Shown one piece after another: positions 62,427 through 64,000 of a stretch of 64,000 bases of DNA. Every line of letters starts with the position of its first letter. The first letter of the stretch is position 1. The translations under genes and the position numbers were made by a program. The notes beneath the pieces were generated by a model. It was not told where the DNA came from, did no database searches, and saw only the letters and a list, made by a program, of their open reading frames with translations. Location of the stretch: NCBI RefSeq assembly GCF_032854445.1, contig NC_088300.1, forward strand, positions 43,085,682 to 43,149,681. The letters run 5' to 3'. Source of the stretch: Liolophura sinensis. Taxonomy: Eukaryota > Mollusca > Polyplacophora > Chitonida > Chitonidae.

Positions 62427-64000
62427 TAAGCAAATATTTGATCGCGAAAAGACACCAGCTATTTATGGCAGTTTTTGCTGTTTTGGAACAGGATATTACA
62501 AAATGGATTGCCATCAAAATGTATTTGTTGAGAAATCAATTGAGGTTTCATCTCCTGCCCGTGTCAAGCGAGCGCTGTCATTTGCACGGCTTCACGGCTC
62601 TTATTCCCGCTAACTCGCCACGCTAATCGCTCGCCTGACAGAATTATGGAGCACAATAACCTAACTGATCGTGGTTGAAAACAAAATTAATTGGTAGACT
62701 TGTAGAGATTCGCGTATTTCGTGCGATTGACTCTGATCAAAACCCCCCAACTTAATTACCCGACGGCGTCTCCTCTTCCCCGCTACATGCGCACAGGTAA
62801 AGTAAGTTTTATTTCAATTAGGAACAATAGACCGAGCTCAAAATTAAATGTCAAACAATTCCTAGACGAGCACTGCCGGTCGCTTTCTTAGAGGGATTCA
62901 AATAATTGATTTATAACGCTAATTGCCGACGTCTGAATGGTAACAAAGTTAACAGTGAATAATAACTGTGATACAAAGATAACAGAGCGAGGACAACCGG
63001 GTGATGTGGCTCCCCGTTTACACAAGTGGCTGTCTCCAGCCGACTGGGAAAGACAGGCAGTTAGTCATGGGGAACTTCTGGGTCTTCTCTCTTATGCTCT
63101 CGCTCAGCACACAATGCTGCCTAAATGCCAGTGCCCGTATTCAGGATACATATCGAACTATAACGTTCCGAGACTATGCAGATAAATATAGAGCTGGATA
63201 TGTTCCATCAAAACCCTAATAAAAGACCTCATAATAAGGAAAACTTTTAGAGATGTATATGCATGGATAACATGACCCGATGTGTCTTTAACAAGTAAGC
63301 GAAAGATTAAGGTTAGCATGTACTTATATCTGGCCCAGCAGCGTTGTAAAGGGCTGATTTTGTAGTTTTTATTAACAACAAAGATCTGAATTGAATAATA
63401 TCCGTTACAACGAAGATCAGCAGAAGTTTTGATAGAGTAGATTTGTTACGGATGATGTTTGGCAAACTAACAGAGGTTAGGCGACAATTATCAATGCGAC
63501 AAATTCTTCAGGCTACATCTCAATATGCGACAATTTTGCAGGCGACAGATCTGAATGCAAAAAAATCGGCATGCGACAGTTCTGCTGCCGAATGCGACAA
63601 ATTCTGCATTCGACAATCCTGGCCATTAAAAGGCCATTATATATTCATGAACACTATCATATTTAAAAGAAATCTTTCTCTAGTATAATGATATTATGAG
63701 TAAAAAATCTCTATACTACCATACTAAGTTCATGTATCACAGGTGTCTGTTATGATGTAACGAAAACTGTATAAATTGTCTGATTGAACTAGTATTCTAT
63801 GTTTTGACCAATACTTATTTTATACAGTCAAATCATTGTTACGGTGTTTATAACACCAGAGTAGTAAGTAATTCTGATGTATGTTATTTCTATAATTCAA
63901 ACATTATATTTGAAAACACATGAATCATCACTAACGCATGTGGCATGAGATTCTGCATTCAGTTAGTGATATGTTAAACACTGGTAATGGTAATATGTCA
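62427..64000 (-). other. Upstream region of the homeobox gene
   Basis: No coding sequence recognised. Several TAAT-containing sites lie close to the start codon (for example TAATTGG-type sequence around 62687-62695 and TTAATTA around 62751-62758), the kind of site PRD homeodomains bind, so autoregulation is possible but unproven. A TATAAAT-like box occurs near 62910 on the minus strand. Around 63470-63620 there is an irregular repeat of GCGACAA/GCGACAG units. Confidence 0.3.

Noticed and set aside
62245-62613. 122-codon plus-strand frame
   Set aside because: Antisense shadow of homeobox exon 1, which has domain and splice evidence.

Overview
This is eukaryotic nuclear DNA from an animal, most likely a lophotrochozoan and probably a mollusc. 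It is AT-rich and gene-poor, with kilobase-scale introns and canonical GT-AG splice sites. It carries tRNA-headed SINEs whose shared tail looks like the MetaSINE tail I know from bivalves, several long minisatellites, and a decayed Ty3-like LTR element. No bacterial, organellar or CRISPR features are visible. The organism is inferred from repeat style and exon architecture, not from a database search.

Two protein-coding genes can be assembled from splice sites and reading frames, both on the minus strand. (1) A PRD-class homeobox gene spans 62426 to 45835: four coding exons, 297 residues, all intron phases matching. It has an eh1/octapeptide-like motif, a homeodomain split between residues 46 and 47, and a C-terminal OAR-like motif. 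The eh1 context (FSITNILKR) and homeodomain suggest an Isx-like gene. (2) A small secreted-peptide gene has a signal-peptide exon (22267-22069), a TATA box about 390 bp upstream, and a proposed second exon (10530-10397) that is phase compatible. The 110-residue product would have a signal peptide, a furin-type RxRR site and a terminal Gly-Arg amidation/processing signal. This is the layout of a neuropeptide precursor, possibly of the CRF/DH44/ELH kind.

Layout: 1-10.4 kb is intergenic with two SINE copies and a TA tract. 10.4-22.7 kb is the peptide gene, whose 11.5 kb intron holds three minisatellites (63, 45 and 95 bp units). 22.7-38.0 kb has no recognised gene but has SINE fragments, a 108 bp direct duplication, a 53 bp minisatellite split by a SINE with a clean target duplication, and a 102 bp TA tract. 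38.03-42.87 kb is a dead LTR retrotransposon in which integrase precedes reverse transcriptase, as in the Gmr1-like clade of Ty3 elements. 42.9-45.8 kb holds SINEs and the probable 3' UTR of the homeobox gene. 45.8-62.4 kb is the homeobox gene, with most of the minisatellite DNA of the window in its introns. 62.4-64.0 kb is its upstream region.

Most long open frames in the window are by-products of tandem arrays whose unit is a multiple of three and are not annotated as genes.
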